Assembly (NCBI GenBank): GCA_032871835.1
Contig: CM065302.1
Location: forward strand, 5,517,094-5,581,093
From: Dipteronia dyeriana
Lineage: Eukaryota; Streptophyta; Magnoliopsida; Sapindales; Sapindaceae
Direction: 5' to 3'
DNA length: 64,000 nt
Notes under the pieces: generated by a model
The model's input: only the letters and a program-made list of their open reading frames with translations
Database searches by the model: none
What the model was told of the DNA's origin: nothing
Program-made: the position numbers and the translations under genes
Shown: positions 1 to 11,252 of the stretch, in pieces
Position numbering within the stretch: the stretch's first letter is position 1
How the letters are laid out: each line of letters starts with the position of its first letter

Positions 1-40
1 CGGAAGAAAACATTCACGAGTGGAAAAGGGATAGGGAGGG

Positions 41-1124
41 AGGTCTCCTTATCAAATTGGACTTCGAAAAGGTTTATAATAGTGTTGATCATGAATTCGG
101 AGACTACATTATGGAAGATATGGGTTTCGGGGCACAATGGAGAAATGGATCAAGGATTGCATCTCCACTCAGCTTCTCTCGGGGCTAGTTAATGGTAGTT
201 TGACCCCACAATTTGGCCTTGAAAGGGGCCTTCTGCAATGAGATCCACTTTCTCCTTTTCATTATGGTAGTGAACGGTTTGAGTTGCTTACTTAGGAAAG
301 CTCATGTCTTGGGAATGATTAATGGGGCATCTTTTAGGGAGAATGGGGTGCATGTATCTCACTTACTTTCTATTCTTAGAACCCAACATGGAGTGTCTCT
401 TGAATACAAAAAGAATTTTGAGGTGTTTTGAGTTGGTTTCGGGATTAAAAATCAGTTTCCATAAAACTTGTTTAGTGATAATTGGTAAAAAGGTAGATAG
501 GGGTGATGAGTGGGCTGCCAATTTCAAATGCAAAATGGCCTCTCTTCCGATAAACTACCTAGGGCAGGTGGTGGCCTAGGTGTGGTGGACTAGGTGTGGG
601 AAGAATGCTAGATAAAAATAGAAGCAGTCTTCTCGCCAAATCCGAAAATTATTTGTGCCAAATATGGCCTACCGGTCGAGAACTTGTGTTAGGATTGGAA
701 GGTGCCTAACTCAACATCATTCTACATAAAAGCTGTCCAGACCCTTCTGGAGGTGAATTATGATTCGGTCACTGCGTTAAAGGAAGGATTCAAGGTGATT
801 GTTGGCAATGGGGAAAGGGTTCGTCTTTGGAAGGATTCTTTGGGTGACTCCACACCTTTAAAATCTGCATTTCCGAGAATTTTCGCTCTTACGATTAACA
901 AAGACAACATAATTAAAGACTATAGGCAGTGGTTTGGCTCGAGTTGGACATGGGAGGTGCCGCTCAGAAGACCCCTTTTTGGATGGGAATTGGAGCAATG
1001 GAGATGCTTCACTGCTTACCTAGAGTGTATCCCCATCTGTAAAGAGTTTCCAGATACTATCGCTTGGTCTCTTAACGCAAACAGGATCTTTTCGAAAAAG
1101 ATTGGAAGCGGTGCGAAGTCATAG
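41..1124 (+). pseudogene. LINE ORF2 fragment: reverse transcriptase and connection region, broken
   Basis: Several short frames in different phases together give recognisable RT text. LDFEKVYNSVDH lies near 57-95. Remnants of the palm follow (GASFRENGVHVSH near 325-360), then FELVSG and SLPINYLG (539-570). The YADD/FADD catalytic motif region is destroyed: the segment after VSH reads LLSILRTQHG where the relative at 45 kb has FADDTILFLEP. The 702-1124 frame matches the post-RT region (GFKVIVGNGERVRLWKDS). No functional polymerase is possible from this copy. Confidence 0.8.
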
Positions 1125-1181
1125 CGATACATCCTACAAACTTATATGGCAAGGGACGTGTCCTCCAAAGGTTGAATTATA

Positions 1182-2087
1182 TTGATTGCTTGGCAAATTC
1201 TACGTGGTAGGGTGATGGTCAAAGAAGTCATGAATTGTTTTGGTTTCGGACCCTCGGACTTGTGCTGCCCGCTTTGCAAGGAAGCCGTAGAATTAACAAA
1301 CCACCTCTTCCTTCGTTGTAAATCAGTAAATGAATGTGGAATTTTTGGGCTAAGAGCTTGCGTTGGTGGGAAGTCTCATGTTGCATTTATAACATTGGAA
1401 GAATGGCTTATAAGCTGGCAGAATTTATGCCCAGCATTGAAGAATAATAGAGCTTGGAGGTTGGTTTTCTTTGCGGTGGTGTGGAAAACATGGGAGAGTA
1501 GGAATCAAACTGTCTTCAATGATGTTTCAGCGGACACATCTCATGCCATGGATTTGATTAAGGTCCGCATAGCTTGGTGGTTCAAACACTACGGGAGAGG
1601 TTCGAAAGACCACATCTCTTTGATGCTCCTTAACATCAAAGAAGCCTGTGTAGACCCAACAATAGAAAAGACATCAAAGACGGATGTTTGGAACCCTCCT
1701 CATCTTGATACTCTGAAATTCAACATTGATGAATCGGCAACAGGCTCTCCGGTCCCAACCGGGATGGGAGGTGTGTTGAGAGACTGGAATGACAAAGTAA
1801 TATTTCTATTTTCGATTTTCTTAGGAATTTATGTTGCCAATCCTGCTGAGATTACGGCAATTCAGAAGGCGCGTGAAATCTGCGTTTCAAGAGGTGATAT
1901 AAAGGGCAGGAAAATTCTGATCGCTAGTGACTCAAAGGTAGTGGAGTCGTGGGTTAACAATGAAGATTTTGGGAATCTCGATCATGTCAACAGTATTTAT
2001 GAAATTCGGAGTGTGCTAAGATCTTTGGTCAACATGGAGGTGGTTCATAACTCTAGATCGACAAACTCGTTTGCAGACATATGCTAG
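1182..2087 (+). pseudogene. LINE ORF2 C-terminus: zf-RVT plus RNase H
   Basis: An open frame of 301 codons is the best preserved part of this element. Residues about 1-55 form the zf-RVT region, with cysteines and a histidine in CCPLCKEAVELTNHLFLRC. Residues about 175-290 form the RNase H domain, with the acidic catalytic positions visible in FNIDESATG (D), AEITAI (E) and IASDSKVV (D). Plant L1 elements of this type carry an acquired RNase H at the C-terminus of ORF2. The frame starts inside the protein and ends prematurely near DIC, so it is a fragment, not a gene with its own start. About 270 bases of 3' UTR and an A-tail follow. Confidence 0.85.
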
Positions 2088-2361
2088 CTAAAGAGGCCTC
2101 TAGCAAGAGCGGTGACTTCATAGTTTGAAGTTGAGTCTAGTGGCCTCTGTTGTGTTCTGTGTCGGCCCTTCTCTGTTTTTGTGGTTCGTTCTCTCATTCT
2201 CACTGTTGCATGTGTGTGCTGTAGCTGTTGCTGTTGTTTTTTGCCGTCTGGTCTTGAACTTGATGCTGTGTTCTGTGCTCTGTTATGTTTTTTCGGGCCG
2301 TAGTTTTTGGCCTTCTTGTCTCTTCCAATAAATTCACCGTACCAAAAAAAAAAAGAAAAAA

Positions 2362-3690
2362 GTTTCAAGTTTCAACATATAAAATGTCTTTAAATTTAGG
2401 TTACATGGGATTGGAAATGGAGTATAAACATATAAAATGTGATTTAAGTCTTTTGAGTACAATTGTAAAAGACTATTGTGTCTCTTATAATTTTGATTAT
2501 GTACAAAATCATATGTCGAACATTTATTGGTTATGGTATAAATTTTCATATAGAATAAAGTTATATAATCTCGTGTATAATTCCAAATGTAACCAGTTAG
2601 CAGTTCCAATAAAATGCAACTTAGCTAATGAAATATAAATCACAAGGAAATTAATTTTGAAACATAAATCACAAAGTAAATTTTACTTTATTCAAGAAAA
2701 TTAAGTCAAACAAAATTTAAAACAACTAAGGAAAAGAAAAATTAAAGAAATTAAATTTATAACAATCAATGAACGAGTATTAAGTATGGGTGATGGAATT
2801 CAGCACCTGGAAGCTGCCTTGATTTGAAGCAGAGATGGTTCTCTGGTCTATATCAAGTAACTCAAAATGGGTATATGGTCTATCTTTGTACCACAGTTGC
2901 ATTATTTGAAGCTTCAGGCCGCTTTTATTGCAAGAGAAAAGAAAAAGCTCATCACCTCACTATTTTTTCATTTGGCTTTATTGAAAATCCTGAAACATTC
3001 AACTTTGGTTGGATTGGATTGCCAGATTGCTAGAGATATGTATTGATTCACTACTTTAATCAATGTAGATGGGCAAACACAAAACAAAATTACCATGCCA
3101 TGTAAATTGAATTAGTGGAAATGACGAGATATACCACATTTTTTCATCGTGTGTTGTGATGATGTCACCAGTTTAATAACTTAAGTTTAAAAGGCACTTA
3201 TTACTGTGAACTACTCAAATTGCCGCTTAACTTTATTTTTTTAAAGGCAACTTTCTGAACTCGTTTGTATCTTTCCAAAAAAGTTGTATAAAAATCGATT
3301 TACAACTCCCCTCTCTCGCTCTCTCCAGATTTTACACAAGAAGGTAACTAATATTTATGATCTTCATTTATATTTTTTTTTCATGCATTCAGATATTTTG
3401 CATGCATTCCTGCGTAGTTTAACAATGTATTCATTCATTATGATATGTTGTTCCAGTCTTTGTATGAACATGTATGAACATTTAATAGATCCGAATTTTT
3501 TTCATATGTGACCGAGATTATTTAAAGAATAATTGAGCTTATTGATTAACACTGAAAAATGTATTTTTACTAAGGGATAATATCATCATTTTACACTTCC
3601 AATATGATTAATTCCCCAATCTAGACATAATTTCGTTCGCTCGCTTAAATAAATGTGTTGTGTAGTAATTAGTGTATTTTTCTTTATATT
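2362..3690. other. AT-rich spacer, no gene seen
   Basis: Only short chance frames occur. I see no splice-consistent gene, no terminal inverted repeats and no tandem structure. Simple T-runs and a small CT-rich patch near 3308-3326 are the only low-complexity features. Confidence 0.5.
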
Positions 3691-3846
3691 TCAGAGGTAA
3701 TTCGATAAATTCAAAATTATGGAGAAGTCATATGGCAAAACAAACATCGTTTTCAAGTTTAGAACGTCAAAAACCTTAGGAAGGCCATAAAGGGCATTTT
3801 TGTAATTTTGACTATTCATTGTTCACAGTTGACTTTCACTGTTTCT

Positions 3847-4086
3847 GTTGACGTGGCACATTCGTATTGAGCCAAACTGCGAGTGCACTGTACACGCGGC
3901 TGCAGAGAATCACATTCTAGAAGTCGGTGCACTGTTCATAGTTGATTTTCTAGAAGATTATTGATCGATGACGTAACACAATTCTATTGGCCCGAACTGT
4001 GAGTGCTCCGTACACGCGGCTGCAGAGAATCACATTCTAGAAGTCGGTGCACTGTTCAGTATTGACTTTCACGGATGCGTTTACTG
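3847..4086 (+). repeat. Tandem duplication of a ~120-bp promoter-like block
   Basis: Two head-to-tail copies, about 3847-3966 and 3967-4086. Each begins with a TGACG box (TGACGTGGCACA, then TGACGTAACACA). It continues through CACGCGGCTGCAGAGAATC and AATCACATTCTAGAAGTCGG, and ends in a GTGCACTGTTCA motif. ACTGTTCA-like words recur on both sides (3820-4110). Doubled TGACG motifs are typical of as-1-like enhancers in plant LTRs and in caulimovirus-type promoters. That role is inferred, not shown. Confidence 0.7.
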
Positions 4087-4185
4087 TTCAGTCACTGTTC
4101 AATGTTCACTATTCACTGATGATGTGGTAAAATCTGGACGCTCCATTCTAAATTCATCTGATAGTCAATTTTCATCTGTATTTTG

Positions 4186-4194
4186 TATAAATAG
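4186..4194 (+). promoter_or_regulatory. TATA box downstream of the doubled TGACG block
   Basis: TATAAATAG lies about 100 bases downstream of the duplicated TGACG blocks. It is followed by a C/T-rich initiator-like stretch and then by an ATTATG/GTAAG splice-donor-like sequence near 4385. The layout fits a plant Pol II promoter with an untranslated first exon. I see no coding sequence that it clearly serves, because the nearest recognisable coding remnant (4656-5201) runs the other way. Confidence 0.45.
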
Positions 4195-4371
4195 GGGGCC
4201 TCTCCCCCCTAATTTACACATTCTTAATTCAAATCTGATATTAGATTCGTGAAATCTCTCTCTTTTGTTCTCAAATTCTCAGTTTAAATAAAATAACTAT
4301 TTTCTAGTTAAATTATGTCTAGCTAATTTTATATAGCTGAGGCCACAGGTGATACTGTTGGTATGGAAAAT

Positions 4372-4659
4372 ATGATCCAATTATGGTAAGTTTATTATTT
4401 TTTTGCTTTCTCCCCTCTGATCTTTTTAGATTTTTTGACTCACTGTAGACAGACAGATATTGTCTAGCACAGTGAGTACTTTTACCTATATCTATCAGAG
4501 AGTGGTTTATCCCCTCTAATTTTTATGGAGTTTTGACTCACTGTAGACAGACAGATGTTGTTTAGCACAGCGGGTACTTTTATCCACATCTATCAAGAGT
4601 GGTCAGTGGAGTAGAATACCCTCCCATTAATCTGGACTAAATATTAATAATTGGATCAT
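4372..4659. repeat. Inverted repeat enclosing two tandem hairpins
   Basis: ATGATCCAATTAT at 4372-4384 and its exact reverse complement at 4647-4659 enclose two copies of a ~98-bp repeat. Each copy contains a hairpin. The first (4439-4476) has arms CTCACTGT/ACAGTGAG plus AGACA/TGTCT. The second (4537-4574) keeps the sequence but with weaker pairing (ACAGCGGG, TGTTT). The function is unknown. Confidence 0.6.
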
Positions 4660-5201
4660 AATCGAATTACCACATCTATCAAGCCCATTGTGTTTCTTCC
4701 ACATACAGATTTTAACTGTTCATAAAAGCTTTGATTCACTGGTTCAAAAATTGGTATGGCTTGGTGATGGTGAGGCGTAGGTTGGCCACTATGTTGTTGT
4801 GTAACCGGTTCAGATGTTTGGGCATATGTTAAGCAGAATGCATGAGAATATGGTTGTTGAATATGCGCATAATATGAATTTACAAACTGTTGGGAAAAAT
4901 ATAGGTACATTTGGAAGGAGATTAGTTCATGAGGTATTTAGGTTGGAATTTGGGTTGGCATATTACCACCAGTACTTGGATCTCTTCTCACAATGGTAAT
5001 ATATGCTTTAGAAATTATACTTTCTTCTTGCATCAAGAATGACACATCACTGTCATTTTTTATGCGCACAACAGTACACCTCCCGCTCGTAGTCAAAATA
5101 GTTCTTAATTCTATGTTGGAACTGGATGAATCAAATGTAACAATATCTTCTACCATCTTTATCAACCCATTGTAAGTCAAATCATGAGGTACAAATGCCA
5201 T
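4656..5201 (-). pseudogene. Mutator-like (MULE) transposase N-terminal remnant
   Basis: Read on the minus strand from 5201, the first 87 codons resemble the N-terminal region of plant MuDR-type transposases: LTYNGLIKMVEDIV, then a variable strand, then VVRIKNDSDVSFLM, a spacing like the Y..L...I / I..D.DV..FL pattern of that family. An in-frame stop follows. The 4656-4910 frame continues with a low-complexity His/Gln/Pro-rich segment (HHHQAIPIFEPVNQ), as found in the linker after this domain. The MULE catalytic domain and zinc finger are absent. The assignment rests on pattern memory and could be a host gene derived from the same family. Confidence 0.45.
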
Positions 5202-5399
5202 TTCGGAATCCCCCCTTCATAATTCTGACCACACCACTGCCCACTATGATATATAAGTAAACGCAATTCTGCTATAAACCTGTGCATAATGGAGGATCAA
5301 AATTAATTTATATTGTTTTTTTTTAAATCATGTTGGTTAAACAAACGAAATATTCAAAGGTTAAACAAAGGAAATTTTCATTGTTAACAACATGATAAC

Positions 5400-5830
5400 A
5401 TGATTACTGCTCACCAAATGAATGTTTACACGCTAATATTTGCTTACACAACTCAAGTAGGAGTATGATTACACGCTACACGTTTACACGTTTAAAGATG
5501 TGAATGCTTACACACTGATATCTCTACATCTTTACACGCTTAACAATCTGAATGCTTACACATTGCACGCTACACATGTAAGCATGCATTTTAACAGCAT
5601 GTATGCAACATAAAGCGTGTAAACATGTCAAGTTAGCAGCGTGTAATCAATCACATTGTTAACTCGACATGTTTACACGTTGTTACAATGCATGCTTACA
5701 CGACAAAATCGGGGAATTATTACACGTTGTACATATAATGCATGAATGTATGAATGGTTACAAGCAGGAAAAAGGAATCAAGCATTTTACCGTGTAAACA
5801 TTCTGGTAAACTAATTTTTATACGTCTGTT
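5400..5830. repeat. TTACACG-rich foldback region
   Basis: The heptamer TTACACG or its complement CGTGTAA recurs more than ten times. Two nested perfect inverted repeats lie within 125 bases: TGTAAGCATGCATT (5577-5590) with AATGCATGCTTACA (5687-5700), and CGTGTAAACATGTC (5616-5629) with GACATGTTTACACG (5666-5679). The region can fold into a long hairpin or cruciform. It could be the subterminal repeat region of a DNA transposon; no matching partner end was found. Confidence 0.6.
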
Positions 5831-6660
5831 CATTTTGGAAATTTACTTTACTTCAAGAACTTCAGAACAACCAATCCTAACTACTACAACAAATACGAGC
5901 TAACGTTACTGAAAGAAAATTAAACAAAATAATAATGCATTCTTTAGATAATAAACCCTTGATAGATATGATGATCTGGTGATTTACGAAAACCTTACGA
6001 GATTTAAGACAAATCTGAGAGGGGAATACTCGTGTCTGAGAAATAAAATCTGAGAGTGAAATAAAAACTAAGAGGAAAATAAGATATTAATGTTGTCTGA
6101 AAAGTAGATAAGGGCATATCTGTCCAAATATTATTTTTCTTGGATAGAAAAAGAAAGTTATTAGGATTGGACAGTTTTGATAATTGCATTAATTTCTGGG
6201 TCAAATAAGGGAATTTTGCCTTATAAATATCAGTATCCAACTGTTGGATTTCCTTGTTAGTGTAGGTTTAGTAAACAAATAACTATGGACAGAAATTTAA
6301 AAAAGTGGGAGACAAGAAGCTTAAATTTCATATTTCTTCTTGCCCATTGACTAACTTTTTTAGTGATGAAAATGGAAAATTGAAGGGATAAATGGAATGA
6401 AACTAGTTTCCTATTTTTTTTTTCATATACCAAATGCGGAAACATGTGATATTGTTAGACCGAATGAGCACCCTTCGCTATCGGGCCACATTATGCGGTG
6501 GTTAGTTTATTATTTGAAATTGCTAGATATCAAGGTTAAATATTAAAATCCTCTGATCTGATGGCATGGAATTCCATGCTTATGTTTACCAACATAATCA
6601 TACAGTGAAAAAAAGTTTATACTAAAATAAATCACTAAATTCCAATATTTTTCCTCGATC
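5831..6660. other. AT-rich spacer upstream of the NAS pseudogene
   Basis: No coding sequence is recognisable. The region ends at a TATATATAC box (6661-6669) about 100 bases before the ATG at 6763, which is a plausible surviving promoter for the pseudogene. Confidence 0.4.
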
Positions 6661-6762
6661 TATATATACTAGTATGGCAAGGCCCTTCCTCAAGACAAAC
6701 ACACAACTTACTATCTTACCATCTCCCATGCACCAACCAACAATATATACATTATTTCATCA

Positions 6763-7590
6763 ATGGCTGCCCTCCAAAACTCCAACTTTGAAGGCCACAT
6801 TCCGGCTGACCTCCTTATAGCTCGCATTACACAAATCCAAGTTAGTATAAACATTAAAGCCTTCGAAACAAGTTAATATCCTCTTCACTTCACTAGTGAA
6901 ATTATGTACCATCCCTTCTTCTATAGAAATTAAAGCCTTATCGCAACAAGTTAAACAAATGCATGAAAGTCTCATAATTCTTTGTGGTCAGGCTGAAGGC
7001 TTATTGGAGCTTGAGTTTGCAACATTTTTAACAAAATTTCCTCAGCCCTTTAACAATCTCAATCTCTTTCCTTACTATGGAAATTACATCAAGATAGCCA
7101 ATTTGGAATATGGAATACTCAGTGAGAATGGTGTGGTGCAACCAAAGAAAGTAGCCTTTGGGGGTTCGGGTCTAATGCCGCTTACTCCTATAAGCATGGC
7201 TTCACAACACATGAAATCAACTCACTTTGATAATTTTGATATCGATGAGGCAGACAATGACGTTGCTCTCAAAATCGTTGCTTCTGATGCTGAGTTGGAG
7301 AAGAGAATGAAGTTTGCGAGTCAGGACATAATGGATGTGAAAGACAAGTTAGGTGAATATGATTGCATATTTTCGGCAGCCTTGTTGGGATGAGCAAAGA
7401 AGAGAAAATGAAGATTCTTGGACATGTAAGGAAGTATATGAAGGAAGGAGGAGCTCCGCTGGTGAGGCGTGCAAAAGGGGCTAGAGCATTCTTGTATCCT
7501 GTAGGTAAGCACGATGACATGTGCAAAGAAGAAAGAGATTACGTAAGCTTTGACAAGTTGACATCACTATTTAATTTATATGTGTCATGA
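6763..7590 (+). pseudogene. NAS: Nicotianamine synthase pseudogene
   Basis: Nicotianamine synthase joins three S-adenosylmethionine molecules into nicotianamine, the metal chelator used in plant iron, zinc and copper transport. The 5' part (ATG at 6763) reads a typical N-terminus ending QIQVSINIK in frame 1. The family text continues in frame 2 as PSKQVNILFTSLVKLCTIPSS, so a frameshift lies near 6850. Frame 2 then carries the family's core: LILCGQAEGLLELE-like text, NLFPYYGNY, FGGSGLMPLTPI (normally VGSGPLPLTSI), THFDNFDID and DIMDVK. A second frameshift near 7385 moves the frame to GMSKEEKMKILGHVRKYMK and GARAFLYPV. The last ~35 residues no longer match the family. NAS genes are normally intronless and about 320 codons, which fits the span. 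There are two frameshifts and a lost C-terminus, so no active enzyme is made. Confidence 0.9.
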
Positions 7591-9110
7591 GTGGTCCCCT
7601 AAATCAGTATCCTCGATCCGCTTCTCTTGTTTTTTTTTTTTTTTTTTTTCATAATTTAACGACACTAAAGTAAAATAAAAATATATGATTATGATTTGAT
7701 TTTTTTTTTCCGTATATAACTATATATTCTAATTATATTTGAAAAATGTTAAAAAGAAACGAGGATTAAGGAGATAATCCTTAACCGTTTGTATAAACCT
7801 GGACATCACTGTTTAATTTATGAGTGTTAAATTCATTCGTTCAACTCACTCTCTTAACATATTCTTCTGTAAGTGTTGATATGTGGAGAGCAATAAATAT
7901 TTTACATTAAATATCTAGTCTTTTTAAATAGCCTATATTTTCATTTTATTTACGATACAAACCAAAAACCAATTTCCTAAATTGTCCCTTCTTTATTTAA
8001 TATCAATTTTTTATTAAAAGAAAATATATAAGGTATGTGATTTATGGAGAAAATCTTCCATGGGTCTATGTCGAATTTGATGTTTGTGAAATGGATCCAA
8101 TTAAATTATACCACGTGTTATATATAAGGTTCGAAATTGATTTACCATTTATATATCAATAATAATCATCTGGTATTTTAAAATAAAAATGATATTAAAT
8201 CATTGATAACTACTTTTTATTTTCTTTACACCACACTGTCATTTCTCTCCTATTTATCTTTTTTTTTTTTCAAACATATCTGTTCTTCAATTTTTTTTCT
8301 TACTTAATCTAAACATAGAAAAAGAGAAATTTTTATCAGATTGTTTTGCTATCATGTTACTTGTTCATTGATGATCCTTTCACATATTGTTAAGAGAAAA
8401 TTTTATTCAAAACAGAGTAGGACATCAGAAGAGCAAAAAAAAATTTGAAAAAAAAAAAGAACTGACCTATCATGAAACAGATCCAAAGCAACAATATATA
8501 TGTATATATATAAACCGAATAGATGAATCCTTTTTTTTTCCATTGCTTGTACAGAAATTTATGACGATTTTTTTTTATAAAAAAAAACTTAAAAGAGATG
8601 AAATTCAAATAAAAAGGAGTTAAAAATAAAAATTTAACATAATACAATAAAATTATATATTAAAAAAATTACCTACATAGAACTGTAATTATAATGAGAA
8701 AGCAATTTTTATTTGTAAATGTTGAATGGTAGAGTTAATTCAGATCTGATGGCACTGTAAAAAAAAAAAGGGGAATGAGCTAATTAACGATATGAAATTA
8801 GTTAAAACATGGAATACTTGATTAGCTTGTCTTTAAACAAAACAAAAATGGATCAGAAACATGACACAAATATATCGGTTCCAGAAAGTTTGGAATAACA
8901 ACTACTCCTAACTCTGAAACTAAAAAACAAGAGATTAACCACTGAGATTGAATCCAATTCAACATAAATGGGCTAAATACCGGCATATAGCCAACTTCAG
9001 AACGTGAACCACGTTTACATATTAAAACTAATTTACATTACTTAATTATATTTCAAAATTATCTTTAATTAAAAATATAATCCAGAACGGGGTTGAGATT
9101 GAAGTCCACC
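7591..9110. other. AT-rich intergenic region, no gene seen
   Basis: Contains a poly-T run (about 7630-7650), several A/T homopolymers and only chance frames. No tandem repeat, inverted repeat or protein match was recognised. Confidence 0.5.
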
Positions 9111-9111
9111 A

Positions 9112-10331
9112 AGGATGTGTTTGGAACTAAAAACACAAAAATTTGTCCCATCCTATACCTTAGGTCAGACTTGCCTGTGTATGGGACAAGTCTCAAAAAA
9201 CTTTTTAACCCCTGTATTTCCAAAAATTACAAATCTCTCTCTGCTTCATCAAATCCCTCTCTCTGAATCCCATCTCTCTCTTCCCCATTAGTACATGTTC
9301 TGCAACTAACTACTCCTATAATGTATCAAAGATTCAAAGCATTCCACAAATATATATATATTTACTTATCACATCCCACAAAATATTCTCGTATTTTTCT
9401 TTGTCGAAATCCAAGTATTTCCACACAAATTTTAAAAACTTGGCAAGTAAAATCTCACGGTCCTAGAACACTGAAACTGCTGTTGTGAGTCATCTGGTAT
9501 TGATTCAAATGGGTCTTTGATTCAACAAGGTTGACAAGTCTATGCACAGTTCATTTTAAATGGACTCAGCAACCACATTTAATGCAAAGATTCTAGGCAT
9601 GTATTTGTTTTGTGGGAGCTTCAAAGATGCTATGAACTAGTGAAAGAAAACCAAATTCAGAGAAGGGGTTGCTGCCGTCGAGAAGATCAGCCTGATCGAG
9701 GTGGGTGTGGTTTTCTTGTATTTTTTGGTATGGTTTTCTGGTGAGGTTTTCAGAGATTTAGGGCAAGAAGATGAATAATTCTTTGAAATTTATTTAGTTA
9801 TTAAAACTAAAGAAAGTATAGAAGAAAATGAAAAAAAAAAAAAGGATATCAAGTGAGAGATGAATGAGTAACCATCTGTGGAAATGTCCAAAAGAAAGTA
9901 CCGACGAATGGAGGGCATTTTTTTTGGAAAGATTTGTACTTACGTCTGTCCGTTGAGCATTTCCAAAAATTATAAATTCTATTTAATTTTGGACATTTTT
10001 TTCGGATCTTTTGGTCTTTTTATTGTCCAGATCTTTTAGTATTTTTTTTCCAGATCCTTTTGTTAATTTTTTTTTAAGATCTTTTGAATTTTGAGCAATT
10101 TTTCCGGATCTTTTGAACATCTTTTTCCTGACCTTTGATACTTTTATTTCTATATTTTCTTCCAACTAAATAAAATTGTTATAAAGACAAGAGTGGTATT
10201 ATGATCATTTGATCATTTTATCATGTCCATATAAACACAGTTATCAGTTCTGTCATAAACATTTCAAACATAATTAATACAAAACAACTGTTCCATTATA
10301 TCCTATCCCATTCCCATAAAAAACACACCCC
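9112..10331. mobile_element. Possible non-autonomous DNA transposon (weak)
   Basis: The left end GGATGTGTTTGG is preceded by CAA. The right end, read in reverse complement, begins GGGTGTGTTTT and is followed on the plus strand by CAA. Short TIRs of the GGGTGTGTTTGG type with a 3-bp duplication are seen in PIF/Harbinger-derived MITEs. The match covers only about ten bases, so the call is tentative. No transposase is present inside. Confidence 0.3.
9990..10135. repeat. Short degenerate repeats of (T)nCCGGATCTTTTg type
   Basis: About six imperfect copies of a T-run followed by a CCGGATC/CAGATC core and TTTTG, spaced roughly 25-30 bases apart. Read on the minus strand they give a Lys/Ser-rich open frame, which I take as a by-product of the repeat and not a protein. 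Confidence 0.55.
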
Positions 10332-10794
10332 AAAAGTCTGCGTAGATCAAGAAACGAGGATCATCAAAAGTTCCACATTAAATTATTGTGTACAAATCAT
10401 TAACTTCAGACTAGTCTTTAATTACCTATTTTAAATTAATCTTTTAATGTGAGGTATCATAAATTAATTTTGGGTACGGTTAACACCTTGAAAATGGGTA
10501 AAAAACGATTATGATACATAAAAAAATTTTATTAAAACTTTACAACAACAACCGAATCAAAACCCCAGATGATGAATGATCTCTCATATTCATTTTAACT
10601 CCAATTGTGATTGCAATTCTTTTGAAAGAAAATATGGTAATTTACATTTGTTCTTGCTAAAAACAAAATCTGTAGATTTTACATTTGCATTGATATTTTA
10701 TATATAAATTTTATTTTAGATTTTTATTTTGATTGAATGTCTGTTTCACCTTTTTATATTATTCTTACTTAAAAAAATTGTTACCTATGCCCTT

Positions 10795-11093
10795 AACAGA
10801 ACATATATACTATTTTGGATTTATTTATTAGGCTATTTAAATATTCGAATTTATTTATATGCATATATATATATATATATGATGATGACTTATGTATACT
10901 CCTGACAGAACATTTATACCGTTCTGAATTTGTTTATTATATTCTTTAAATATTCACATCTTTTTATATGCAATACATCAGCTGTCTTATGCTCCTGACA
11001 GCACAAATATACCATTCTTGGATTTATTTATAATGTTGTTTAAATATTCATATATTTATATATAATATATCAGGCCGGTTTATGCTCATGACC

Positions 11094-11139
<46 letters not shown>

Positions 11140-11235
11140 TTGGATTTGATTATTATACTATTTAAATATTCATATTTATTTATATGTAATATATAAGGCC
11201 GGTTTATATCATTTACAGAATATATATATTTAAAA
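10795..11235 (+). repeat. Minisatellite, ~93-bp unit, four to five copies
   Basis: Copies start near 10795, 10904, 10997, 11090 and 11214. Each has a (G)ACAGAACATATATAC-type start, TTTTGGATTTATTTATTA, TTTAAATATTCATAT and a GGCCGGTTTAT-type end. Spacings of 109, 93, 93 and 124 differ through AT dinucleotide expansion (for example 11095-11134). A further partial copy of the same unit appears at about 12637-12690, beyond the inverted-repeat element at 11253-12600. Confidence 0.7.
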
Positions 11236-11252
11236 CTAATCATAAAATTAAC

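Larger units (their letters stand above)
1..2361 (+). mobile_element. L1-type LINE, 5'-truncated by the window, decayed
   Basis: Non-LTR retrotransposon remnant in plus orientation. From about base 41 it encodes a reverse transcriptase stretch (LDFEKVYNSVDH, matching the usual LDFEKAYDSVDH), then broken RT, thumb and connection segments, a zinc-knuckle zf-RVT region and a C-terminal RNase H domain. It ends with a 3' UTR and an A-rich tail at 2344-2361, as expected for target-primed reverse transcription. The coding frame is interrupted many times, and a large piece is missing between about 560 and 600, where the RT text jumps to the connection region. It belongs to the same family as the LINE at 42.4-49.1 kb, whose protein text it resembles segment by segment. 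The family is recognised from plant L1 elements; the exact clade is not resolved. Confidence 0.9.

Noticed and set aside
8387..8647. Overlapping Lys-rich and Phe-rich frames
   Set aside because: A/T homopolymer translation with no domain.
9983..10165. 60-codon Lys-rich minus-strand frame
   Set aside because: Encoded by degenerate T-run/GATC repeats; composition is explained by the repeat.
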